Below, in pieces: positions 1 through 6,540 of a stretch of DNA of 11,448 bases. The stretch is taken from positions 1 to 11,448 of the forward strand of contig NZ_AEPF01000122.1 of NCBI RefSeq assembly GCF_000193735.1, in the 5' to 3' direction. Under the pieces are notes generated by a model. The model saw nothing but the letters and a program-made list of their open reading frames with translations, did not search any database and was not told where the DNA came from. A program made the position numbers and the translations under genes. Positions within the stretch are counted from its first letter, which is position 1; each line of letters starts with the position of its first letter. This DNA comes from Neisseria sicca 4320. Lineage in GTDB: Bacteria; Pseudomonadota; Gammaproteobacteria; Burkholderiales; Neisseriaceae.

Positions 1-530
1 CGGATCAGTTTTTTCCAAAAAATGTCCGCTACCAATCGCACAAGCTCCCTTTCGGGTTTTATGCCTCAAACAGGTTCAGTTCTTTTTACCCCTATGACTG
101 CTGCGGCATCAAGGAAAAGTCAGAGTTGTTGAAATCTGATTATCCGTTCAATGGCACACCCGATTTATTGGAACAAAGAGGGTTAGGAAATTATTTTTTG
201 GATTTAAAAATAATTAATTCAAATTTAACAGATAAAATGGAAGTATATTATATGAGATATATCATAAATAATTGTGGATTATATCTTCCTGAAAAATATT
301 CTTCTGTAAAAGGCGATTATACAAAGCATATGACTACAGATTATGGTTTCCATATTAATGAGAATTGGATTCAAGTGGTTACAGAAATTCCTGTTGGCTG
401 TATAAAATGGAGTAATGGAAAACCTGATGACTCTGTAACGCGTTTACTTTTTAAAAGATTGGATTATATTTTCAACTACCAAACCATTTGGAATGATAAT
501 GATTTTTACAGTTGTCTCAAAAAACCTTAG
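1..530 (+). CDS. 3' part of an unrecognised accessory protein
   Basis: The reading frame is open from base 3 with no stop before TAG at 528-530, so the gene enters from the left edge and at least 175 residues are present. A start at the in-frame TTG (126) is unlikely because coding sequence with sensible composition continues upstream of it. The fragment is rich in Tyr, Asn, Asp and Lys, has no obvious membrane segment, and contains a CC pair (YDCCGIKEK) plus three later cysteines. I do not recognise the family. The DNA is AT-rich from about base 130 onward, less so before. It ends 21 bases before the next small ORF, which has its own ribosome binding site, so it probably belongs to the same operon as the downstream RTX lipase. 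A role as partner or immunity protein is only a guess from position. Confidence 0.7.
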   Translation, partial: DQFFPKNVRYQSHKLPFGFYASNRFSSFYPYDCCGIKEKSELLKSDYPFNGTPDLLEQRGLGNYFLDLKIINSNLTDKMEVYYMRYIINNCGLYLPEKYSSVKGDYTKHMTTDYGFHINENWIQVVTEIPVGCIKWSNGKPDDSVTRLLFKRLDYIFNYQTIWNDNDFYSCLKKP

Positions 531-551
531 ACTACACGAGGAAATGCAATA

Positions 552-680
552 ATGTCTCAAACTAAAAAATTTGTTTTGGATTTGTCTGGAAATTATACAA
601 GCGAAGTATTGTCTTATTATTTATGGGGATAGAAAACACCTCCGTCTAAAACGAATATTTTGTCGAATAATTGGAGATGA
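552..680 (+). pseudogene. Tiny ORF with in-frame TAG (26 aa, or 42 aa if read through)
   Basis: ATG at 552 lies 9 bases after a good Shine-Dalgarno (GAGGA, 538-542). The ORF begins MSQTKKFVLDLSG and meets TAG at 630-632 after 26 codons. The same frame then stays open for 15 more codons (KTPPSKTNILSNNWR) to TGA at 678-680, next to the start of the following peptide gene. Either it is a genuine 26-residue peptide, or the TAG is a nonsense mutation in a 42-residue gene. I favour a broken gene because the ribosome site is strong and the read-through part ends exactly where the next gene begins. Function unknown; no domain can be assigned at this length. Confidence 0.4.
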
Positions 681-682
681 AT

Positions 683-787
683 ATGCAAGCGTTTGTGTAT
701 TATTTAATCAGTTTATTTTTTGGAATTATTCCAGGTTTTATTCTTGGAGTTAAAATTTATCGTAGGATTTCGGGAAATAAATCTTAA
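683..787 (+). CDS. Small single-pass membrane peptide (34 aa)
   Basis: The ATG at 683 is preceded by GGAG (673-676) at 6 bases. An in-frame ATG at 677 is possible but would have no spacing. The peptide is mostly one hydrophobic helix (VYYLISLFFGIIPGFILGV) followed by a basic tail (KIYRRISGNKS), the usual pattern for a small inner-membrane protein with its C-terminus in the cytoplasm. The TAA at 785-787 is followed within 17 bases by the start of the next gene, and the ORF abuts the preceding one, so these genes are probably translationally coupled. Composition is AT-rich like its neighbours. The family is not recognised. Small membrane proteins beside toxin-like enzymes can be immunity factors, but nothing in the sequence proves that here. 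Confidence 0.6.
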   Translation: MQAFVYYLISLFFGIIPGFILGVKIYRRISGNKS

Positions 788-804
788 ATGAATAGGAAAG
801 AGCT

Positions 805-1352
805 ATGATAGGAATACTTTTTTTATTGCCAATATCACTATATTTGGTTTTTTGGGATTTATTGTTGGGATAGTATTTGAATGGAAAAGCAAAAAATATG
901 AAATCCTACGTTCTGAAAAAAGGCTTTTGTTTTATATTGTCGGTGCGATACTTTGGTTTTTTATAATGTTTGGTGATGAAATAATAGGCATGTATCAGCT
1001 AAAAAAATTATGTGAGTCTGAAAGAATCTTTTTAATAAAGGATGTCAGTAAACTAAGTAATAAAAATTTAATTTTAGAATTTGATGGTAAAAATCGTAAG
1101 AATGTTAGGTATTCTGCTATACCTATAAAATATAATATATCGAAGTATCTGGATGCTTCAAATCAAAGTGAAATTTTTACATATAAGACATATACGCCAT
1201 ACGGAGGGTGGTTTTCTCGAATGATGGCATCTTTAATCGGCGCAGGGGGATATGTATTGTTTTTTGATAAGAAAGAAGTATGTAAATCATCAGATTATAA
1301 TATTTTGAAAGAGAAATATAAATTCTCAATTTCAGATGTAATCTATAAATAA
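805..1352 (+). pseudogene. Two-helix membrane protein, frame broken at a T6 run
   Basis: The best start is ATG 805, 7 bases after AGGA (794-797). It encodes a hydrophobic leader (MIGILFLLPISLYLVF) and then hits TAG at 871-873. The neighbouring frame is open from 792 to TAA 1350-1352 and continues the same helix (LGFIVGIVFEWKSKK), then a second helix (about KRLLFYIVGAILWFFIMF) and a polar C-terminal region of about 100 residues. The two frames join if the T6 run at 848-853 had one more T, or if ribosomes slip back one base there; the joined protein would be about 182 residues. The internal TTG at 852 has no ribosome binding site, so translation from there alone is unlikely. The family is not recognised. 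It lies directly before the RTX lipase gene and shares its AT-rich composition. It could be a phase-variable gene, a decayed gene or a sequencing error in a homopolymer. Confidence 0.6.
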
Positions 1353-1367
1353 TTTAAGGATATTTAA

Positions 1368-4300
1368 ATGATTAATTTAAACTTGAAAGACGTTTATGTA
1401 AATGCTTTATTGGCGGATGCTGTTTATGTTGATAGCCTATTGAAAATTAATAGTGTTGATGAGCAGGACGGCTTGATACAACGTATGACGAAGTCGCAAG
1501 CAAAGTTTATTGTTGATAATTTTGAAGTTATTGCCAGTTTAGAAACTAATGATATCAATGGGAGTGGTTTTGATGCGGTTGTATGGAGAGGAAAGCCAGG
1601 CTCTTTTTATGCGGGAAGAATTTTCGTTTCTACTCGTGGGACGGAAGGAATTCAAGACTTTTTGACTGATACTGATTTAGCTGTAAATTCTGCTGCCCGT
1701 AAACAGATTGCGAACATGTTTAATTGGTGGAAACAAATAACAACACCTATAGGAAAAATGGCTGAGCAAATTCAGGTGTTTAATCACATTGATAGACCAT
1801 ATACAGGTTATTCAAGAGATCTTGAAACTGCAAAAGCTGTATCAGGTCTTGGTCTGATTGATATTTATCCTAATGGAGAAAAATTATCTGTTACAGTTAA
1901 CGGACATAGCCTGGGTGGACATTTGGCATCATCATTTGCCCGTCTTTTTGGTAATGAAGTTAATATTGAATCCGTCAATACATTTAACAGTGCAGGATTT
2001 ATTTCCTCAAGTGAGAGTTTCTTCTCTAAAATTGAAGAAATTCTAACTTTATCTAAAACTAAATTCTATCAAGAGCAAAATAATTATTTTGCATTGCATG
2101 GAATTAATCTTACAACTAATGATTGGTGGTTTAATCAGGTTGGAAAACGACAACCTTTATTTAATGAAGAAAGCACGTTCTTCCGTCATGAAAATCACTA
2201 TATGTACAAAATTACCGATGCTTTGGCATTGGGATATACGCTATCATTGCTCGATAAAAATTTGACATTAGAAAAAATGAATCAACTTTTTAATCTATCT
2301 AGCAACAAACCTGAGGCATCATTGGAAAATGTTTTAGATTTTGTCAGGGGTATTATTATTGGTAAGGACATTAAATCTACAACTGTTGGTGATGTTGCGG
2401 ATGATGCTGATTCTCGAGAAGAGTACCATAAAAACATTGTTGAATTAAGAGGGAGAATTGAGTCCTTGGTAGAAAATGGACAAAAATTTGAATTTCTAAA
2501 ATTGAATCTGGAAATTGCCAAAACAGATTCTGCCGAAGGTATGGCAATGCGTTATGCTTTGAAAGAATTGAGCCCGTTTGCCTTAGTTGGTTTTGACTAT
2601 AGTAAGTTCAATGCAGATGGTACATTGGGGCTTTATTCTGCTGTCAATCCAAACGGAATGACTGATCAATATTTAGAAGCGCGTTTCAAAATGGCGGGAG
2701 TTTGGGAAAGATTCGCAGCCAAGGATATAGATTATGAGCCTTTGGAATCTAGAGGAGAGGATAATGGACGTTATCTGGATTTGCAAAAAGATATGAAGCT
2801 GGAAGTCGCCGATTATATGAATAAAGTTTCTTATAAATTTACTTTATTCGGCAACACTGAAAATAATAATTTAATTGGTGGTTTAAATGAGGATAGATTA
2901 TTCGGTGGTAAAGGCGATGATGTTTTAGACGGACGCGTAGGTTCAGATTATCTCGAAGGCGGCAGCGGCGACGATACCTACCGTATCAACGGTTTCGACA
3001 ATGTCTTCGACAGTGACCGCAAGGGGTCAATCGTGTTTTCAGACGACGTCCGCGCGTCCCGTTTTATCCGAAACAGCGAAAGCGACGATACTTGGCTGAG
3101 CGTGGGTGCGGACGGCAAGCCTGACAGTTTGATGACGGCGGTGCGTCCTGCGCTATCCCATTCGCTGTTGGTGAAGCACGGTAAGGATATGGCGGTCATC
3201 CGCGGTTTCTTTGAAGGCGAAAAATCGGATGTTTCGGCTTTGGGGATCACATTGATGACCAAAGAGAAGCCTGCCATGCCCGATTCGGAGACCGGGGAAG
3301 ACTCTTTGGTGCGTACCGACGGGGTCGGCACGGCGGACAAGTACAATGTGTTTTATGCGAATGCGCAAGACCGTTGGTTCAATCTGACGGGCGGCAATAA
3401 GGACGATGTGCTGTTTGCGGGCGGCGCGGGCAGGCTGACGGTGTCGGCAGGTGCGGGCAACGACCGTGTGTACGGAAGCTACGGCGCGGACGTCATCAAC
3501 GGCGGCGAGGGCAACGATTTGTTGAACGGAAGCAATTTTGCGGGCAACAAAACCGAGGCGCAGAAGGCGGAAGACCGCGACATCATCATCGGCGGCGCAG
3601 GCCGGGATTTGATTTATGGCGGCGTGGGCGACGATGTGATTTATTCGGAGCTGACAGACAGCCACCTGTCGGAAACGGGTTCGTCCGAACGCGGCGACTG
3701 GGTTGCTGCGGGCGAGGGCAATGATGAGGTTTTCGGCAGCGCAAACCGCGATTTGATTACGGGCGGCGAAGGCAGCGATACGGTCTTCGGCGGCGCGGGC
3801 GACGATGTGATTCTGGGCGACGGCTTTTTGCGCGCCGGCAGCCGCGGACATTATATTTCCACGGGTGGCGGGGACATTTATTTCAATTACGGTACGGTTG
3901 CGCCCGTCATGCCTTTGGTGCCGGGCTTGGTCATGCCGCGTCCGGTGCGGATTCCTGCCGGTACGCTGAGCTACGAATATACTTGGCGCGACGGCAAATG
4001 GGATCCGAACTATCTGAACAGCGCAGGCCGTACGCACAACGATACGGATGCTTGGGATGTTGTGATTGACGCCGAGACCGGCGATTACGCGCTGACGGCG
4101 AAAATTGCGCCTTCGGACAATGTACACCGCGTTGCTGCGGGCGGTGCGGCGGATGTGCTGCATGGCGGCGCGGGTAATGATTTGCTTGTCGGCCAGGACG
4201 GCAACGATGTGCTGTACGGCGGTTCGGGCAATGACATTTTGTGGGGCGACGACAACCGCGACGCTGCGGTATCGGGAGACGATTATCTGGACGGCGGAGA

Positions 4301-6101
4301 GGGCGACGACAGGCTCTACGGCGGCAAGGGACACGATACGCTGGCAGCGGGCGCGGGACGCGACCTGCTCGACGGCGGCGAGGGTTTCGATTCTTATCTC
4401 TTTGCGTCCCGCGATTTGCAGAATGCCGATGATGTGAAAACCATACGCGATGCGGGCGGGGAAGGCGCGATCTTTATCGACGGCGTTTCGCTCGACAGTA
4501 CGGTTTGGACGGCGGATGCCGATAAGCCTGATGTTTGGCATTCGGCGCAAGGTTGGACGCTGGCTTTGATGGGCACAAGCCTGGTTTTGACGGGCGCGAC
4601 GTTCCAAGGACAGATTGCGATAGAGAATTTCCGCGATGGAATGTTTGGATTGGCGTTGCCTGCGCCCAATGCTGCTCCGCAGGCGGATAAGGCAGTTGAA
4701 ACTTTGTCGGTATCGGCGGATAAGCTGTTCAGCCACCAACTTGCGGATGATTTGTTCCGCGACGATAAGGGTGTCGTGCGCTATGAATTGACTTTGGCGG
4801 ACGGCTCGCCCCTGCCCGAAGGTTTGGCGTTTGATTCGGCAAGCCGTACTTTGAGCGGCAAAGTGTCGTCTGAAACGGATAAATTGGTTCTGAAAATCAG
4901 TGCGTTCGATGACGAGGGTTTGTCGGCGTCCCAAGATTGGACGTTGGCAATCGGGGCGGAAAACCATGCGCCCGAAGTGCAGGGTCGTCTGAATACGCAA
5001 TACGCACGCGCGGGACAGGAATGGAAGTTTGCATTGCCGGAGGGATTGTTTGCCGATAAAGACGGTGATGCGCTGACTTACCGCGCGACGCTTGCCGATG
5101 GCGGCAGATTGCCTGAAGGCATGGATTTTGACGGTAAACGCGGCGTATTCGGCGGCAGGGTTCTGCAATCGGGCAGCTTTAATTTGAAAATTACGGCAGC
5201 CGATACGCAGGGCGCAACGGCAGAAGCCGCTATGCGTTTGGAAGTATTGGGACGTGCGTCGGGACAGGACAGGATTTTGACCGGAACGGACGGTGAAGAC
5301 GTGCTGCGCGGCGGCTCGGGCAGTGATGTACTGGCAGGCGGTGCGGGCAATGATACGCTGTATGGCGGTATCAACAGCAGCGATGTTTACCTTTTTGCGG
5401 CGGGACACGGACACGATACCGTCAGGGATGCGACTTATCAGGGCGGTAAATTTACCGATACGTTGCGCTTCGATGGCGCGGTTTCCGGTTCGGTCAGATT
5501 TATCCGCAGCGGCAACGATTTGACCGTCAAGGCATACGGCGAAGACGATTCGGTAACGGTCGCCAATTATTTCCAGTCGGTTGCCAACCGTCATGTACGT
5601 TTCGAGTTCGCTGATAAAACCTTGGATGCGGAAGCCATGAAAACAGCGACTATGGAAATATATGGCTCCGATACAGGCGCGACGCTGACGGGCTGGCACG
5701 GCAACGATACGATTCATGGCGGCGCGGGCAACGATAAAATTTACGGCGGCTACGGCAAAGACACGATTATCGGCGGGAAAGGCGACGATTATCTGGCAGG
5801 CGGTATCAACACTGCGGATACTTACGTTTTCGCGGCGGGACACGGCAAAGATACAGTAGCCGACGGCTCAACCCGCGCAGGCGTGTTTACCGACCGTTTG
5901 GTGTTTGAAGGGGGGAAACAGGCAGATGCCGTGTTCGCACGCGCCCAAGACAGCCTGCTTATCCGTGCTTTCGGTGAAGGGGATGAGGTGAAGGTTGAGC
6001 ATTACTACGCTTCGGCACAATCGCGCGACCTCAGTCTGAGTTTTGCCGATCAGATGGTGAATCCTACACAATTGTACGAACGGGTGCAGCATATTGTCTG
6101 A
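1368..6101 (+). CDS. RTX lipase-like protein, large, likely type I secreted
   Basis: ATG 1368 follows AAGGA (1356-1360) at 7 bases; the product is 1577 residues. Residues 1 to about 300 resemble a class 3 lipase-type alpha/beta-hydrolase: STRGTEG near residue 90, nucleophile elbow GHSLGG at 179-184 with candidate Ser181, and candidate catalytic His at 274 or 277. RTX calcium-binding nonapeptides (GGxGxDxUx) form blocks at about 498-535, 673-820, 923-1011, 1301-1343 and 1432-1488. Two cadherin-like (CADG) domains occupy about 1103-1198 and 1201-1295. The last two RTX blocks are each followed by a similar module resembling the haemolysin-type calcium-binding-related domain. There is no N-terminal signal peptide, so export by a type I (HlyB/HlyD/TolC-like) system through the C-terminus is expected; no transporter is in the window. 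Known family I.3 lipases are roughly a third this long. The 5' part is AT-rich and the rest GC-rich, suggesting a mosaic gene. Lipid substrate and target unknown. Confidence 0.88.
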   Translation: MINLNLKDVYVNALLADAVYVDSLLKINSVDEQDGLIQRMTKSQAKFIVDNFEVIASLETNDINGSGFDAVVWRGKPGSFYAGRIFVSTRGTEGIQDFLTDTDLAVNSAARKQIANMFNWWKQITTPIGKMAEQIQVFNHIDRPYTGYSRDLETAKAVSGLGLIDIYPNGEKLSVTVNGHSLGGHLASSFARLFGNEVNIESVNTFNSAGFISSSESFFSKIEEILTLSKTKFYQEQNNYFALHGINLTTNDWWFNQVGKRQPLFNEESTFFRHENHYMYKITDALALGYTLSLLDKNLTLEKMNQLFNLSSNKPEASLENVLDFVRGIIIGKDIKSTTVGDVADDADSREEYHKNIVELRGRIESLVENGQKFEFLKLNLEIAKTDSAEGMAMRYALKELSPFALVGFDYSKFNADGTLGLYSAVNPNGMTDQYLEARFKMAGVWERFAAKDIDYEPLESRGEDNGRYLDLQKDMKLEVADYMNKVSYKFTLFGNTENNNLIGGLNEDRLFGGKGDDVLDGRVGSDYLEGGSGDDTYRINGFDNVFDSDRKGSIVFSDDVRASRFIRNSESDDTWLSVGADGKPDSLMTAVRPALSHSLLVKHGKDMAVIRGFFEGEKSDVSALGITLMTKEKPAMPDSETGEDSLVRTDGVGTADKYNVFYANAQDRWFNLTGGNKDDVLFAGGAGRLTVSAGAGNDRVYGSYGADVINGGEGNDLLNGSNFAGNKTEAQKAEDRDIIIGGAGRDLIYGGVGDDVIYSELTDSHLSETGSSERGDWVAAGEGNDEVFGSANRDLITGGEGSDTVFGGAGDDVILGDGFLRAGSRGHYISTGGGDIYFNYGTVAPVMPLVPGLVMPRPVRIPAGTLSYEYTWRDGKWDPNYLNSAGRTHNDTDAWDVVIDAETGDYALTAKIAPSDNVHRVAAGGAADVLHGGAGNDLLVGQDGNDVLYGGSGNDILWGDDNRDAAVSGDDYLDGGEGDDRLYGGKGHDTLAAGAGRDLLDGGEGFDSYLFASRDLQNADDVKTIRDAGGEGAIFIDGVSLDSTVWTADADKPDVWHSAQGWTLALMGTSLVLTGATFQGQIAIENFRDGMFGLALPAPNAAPQADKAVETLSVSADKLFSHQLADDLFRDDKGVVRYELTLADGSPLPEGLAFDSASRTLSGKVSSETDKLVLKISAFDDEGLSASQDWTLAIGAENHAPEVQGRLNTQYARAGQEWKFALPEGLFADKDGDALTYRATLADGGRLPEGMDFDGKRGVFGGRVLQSGSFNLKITAADTQGATAEAAMRLEVLGRASGQDRILTGTDGEDVLRGGSGSDVLAGGAGNDTLYGGINSSDVYLFAAGHGHDTVRDATYQGGKFTDTLRFDGAVSGSVRFIRSGNDLTVKAYGEDDSVTVANYFQSVANRHVRFEFADKTLDAEAMKTATMEIYGSDTGATLTGWHGNDTIHGGAGNDKIYGGYGKDTIIGGKGDDYLAGGINTADTYVFAAGHGKDTVADGSTRAGVFTDRLVFEGGKQADAVFARAQDSLLIRAFGEGDEVKVEHYYASAQSRDLSLSFADQMVNPTQLYERVQHIV
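2859..2975 (+). repeat. First RTX repeat block, at the base-composition junction
   Basis: This block encodes degenerate to good nonapeptides (NNNLIGGLN, RLFGGKGDD, YLEGGSGDD). Codons in its first half are AT-rich (for example tta, aat, ggt). From about 2,930 to 2,960 they change to GC-rich forms (ggc, gac, cgc) that persist to the end of the gene. The block is therefore the likely junction between the two parts of the gene. Confidence 0.6.
3385..4400 (+). repeat. Central RTX repeat blocks of the lipase gene
   Basis: Two dense runs of GGxGxDxUx nonapeptides lie at about 3385-3825 and 4135-4400, separated by a non-repeat insert with proline-rich sequence (VMPLVPGLVMPRPVR). In secreted RTX proteins these repeats fold into calcium-bound beta-rolls outside the cell. 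The repeated ggcggc/gacgat DNA words also keep the opposite strand free of stops, which explains the very long antisense reading frame here. Confidence 0.85.
4863..4874 (+). repeat. Degenerate DNA uptake sequence (10 of 12) inside lipase gene
   Basis: GTGTCGTCTGAA matches AGGTCGTCTGAA at the ten-base core GTCGTCTGAA. It is the only uptake-like match I found left of 6,100 and lies in the GC-rich part of the gene. Confidence 0.5.
5270..6101 (+). repeat. Internal duplication: two RTX plus calcium-binding-related modules
   Basis: Bases about 5270-5640 and 5663-6095 encode two copies of the same arrangement. Each has three to five RTX nonapeptides, then GGIN followed by Y-L/V-F-AAGHG-DTV, then a beta-rich segment ending in FADK or FADQ. 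The shared GGIN and FAAGHG words are also close at DNA level (ggcggtatcaac, gcggcgggacacgg). The second copy ends the protein and probably contains the secretion signal. Confidence 0.75.
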
Positions 6102-6122
6102 TTGAAGGCTTGGGGAATGTGT

Positions 6123-6165
6123 AAAGGTCGTCTGAAAACCTGGAAACGGGTTTCAGACGACCTTT
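6123..6165 (+). terminator. Uptake-sequence hairpin terminator after the lipase gene
   Basis: Inverted uptake sequences at 6125-6136 (AGGTCGTCTGAA) and 6152-6163 (its complement) form a perfect 15-bp stem (6123-6137 with 6151-6165) around a 13-base loop, 21 bases after the lipase stop codon. The right arm ends in CCTTTT, so it should act as an intrinsic terminator. Such paired uptake sequences are a known neisserial arrangement. Confidence 0.85.
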
Positions 6166-6458
6166 TCTGTTTTTGAGATTTAGACTGGGGCTCATTCGAT
6201 AATGGCGGTATTTTGTCTCATAAAGCGCCGTCTTCCGCATTAAAAATGCTCGTAAGATGTTCAATCTTGCTGTGCTTTTTGCCTTGAATCCGGCATTTTC
6301 TGTGCCCAAAACCGACTCATTTCAAATTGTCAGTCTGCCTTGAAGCAGGTCTTTGCCATAACGGAGTTTGCTTATCACGACTTATTTTTCGTATTGGAAG
6401 CTGGTCTTGATTTGTAATTTCAATATGGGAAATTATTAAAAACTATCATATCGGTTTG
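6166..6458. other. Gene-free stretch between lipase and nrdG
   Basis: No convincing gene is seen on either strand. A minus-strand frame at 6064-6309 runs through the terminator and into the lipase 3' end, so it is not credible. Near-identical 12-mers GAAGCAGGTCTT (6342-6353) and GAAGCTGGTCTT (6397-6408) occur, but may be chance. A TTGAT followed by TTTCAA near 6407-6423 faintly recalls an FNR site, but the spacing is wrong. Confidence 0.4.
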
Positions 6459-6488
6459 TTGCATTGTTAAATAAAAATACCATATCTT
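6459..6488 (+). promoter_or_regulatory. Candidate nrdGD promoter
   Basis: TTGCAT (6459-6464) and TATCTT (6483-6488) are separated by 18 bases in an AT-rich leader. Both hexamers are imperfect. The -10 would lie within the first NrdR-like box, which fits repression by occlusion. Position assigned by inference only. Confidence 0.35.
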
Positions 6489-6492
6489 GTGT
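6477..6492. promoter_or_regulatory. NrdR box 1 (candidate)
   Basis: ATACCATATCTTGTGT matches the published NrdR box consensus acaCwAtATaTwGtgt at 13 of 16 positions. NrdR is the zinc/ATP-cone repressor of ribonucleotide reductase genes. The site sits 32 bp (about three helical turns) upstream of a second box, the typical paired arrangement. Confidence 0.65.
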
Positions 6493-6508
6493 TCTTATGA
6501 TTTAATTC

Positions 6509-6524
6509 ACACCATATATTGTAT
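6509..6524. promoter_or_regulatory. NrdR box 2 (candidate)
   Basis: ACACCATATATTGTAT matches the NrdR consensus at 14 of 16 positions. It ends 16 bases before the nrdG start codon. With box 1 it forms a tandem pair on the same helix face. Confidence 0.7.
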
Positions 6525-6540
6525 TTATGCGTGGCAAGTC

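Noticed and set aside
571..753. 60-codon + strand frame between the first gene and the membrane proteins
   Set aside because: No ribosome binding site at its start, and it overlaps two ORFs with better starts and spacing (552-680 and 683-787).
3153..5843. 896-residue open frame on the minus strand opposite the lipase gene
   Set aside because: It mirrors the RTX repeats. The repeated ggc/gac/gat codon pattern avoids antisense stops, and the translation is Arg/Ile/Ala-rich with no domain. The + strand frame has clear RTX motifs.
2859..6101. RTX repeats considered as a CRISPR or DNA satellite array
   Set aside because: The repeat is a degenerate 27-base coding nonapeptide unit without unique spacers; it is protein-level repetition.
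6064..6309. 81-codon minus-strand frame downstream of the lipase
   Set aside because: It runs across the uptake-sequence terminator and the lipase 3' end, and has no ribosome site or recognisable family.
6407..6423. FNR-like site (TTGAT ... TTTCAA) upstream of nrdG
   Set aside because: The half-sites are three bases too far apart for TTGAT-N4-ATCAA and the second half is imperfect.
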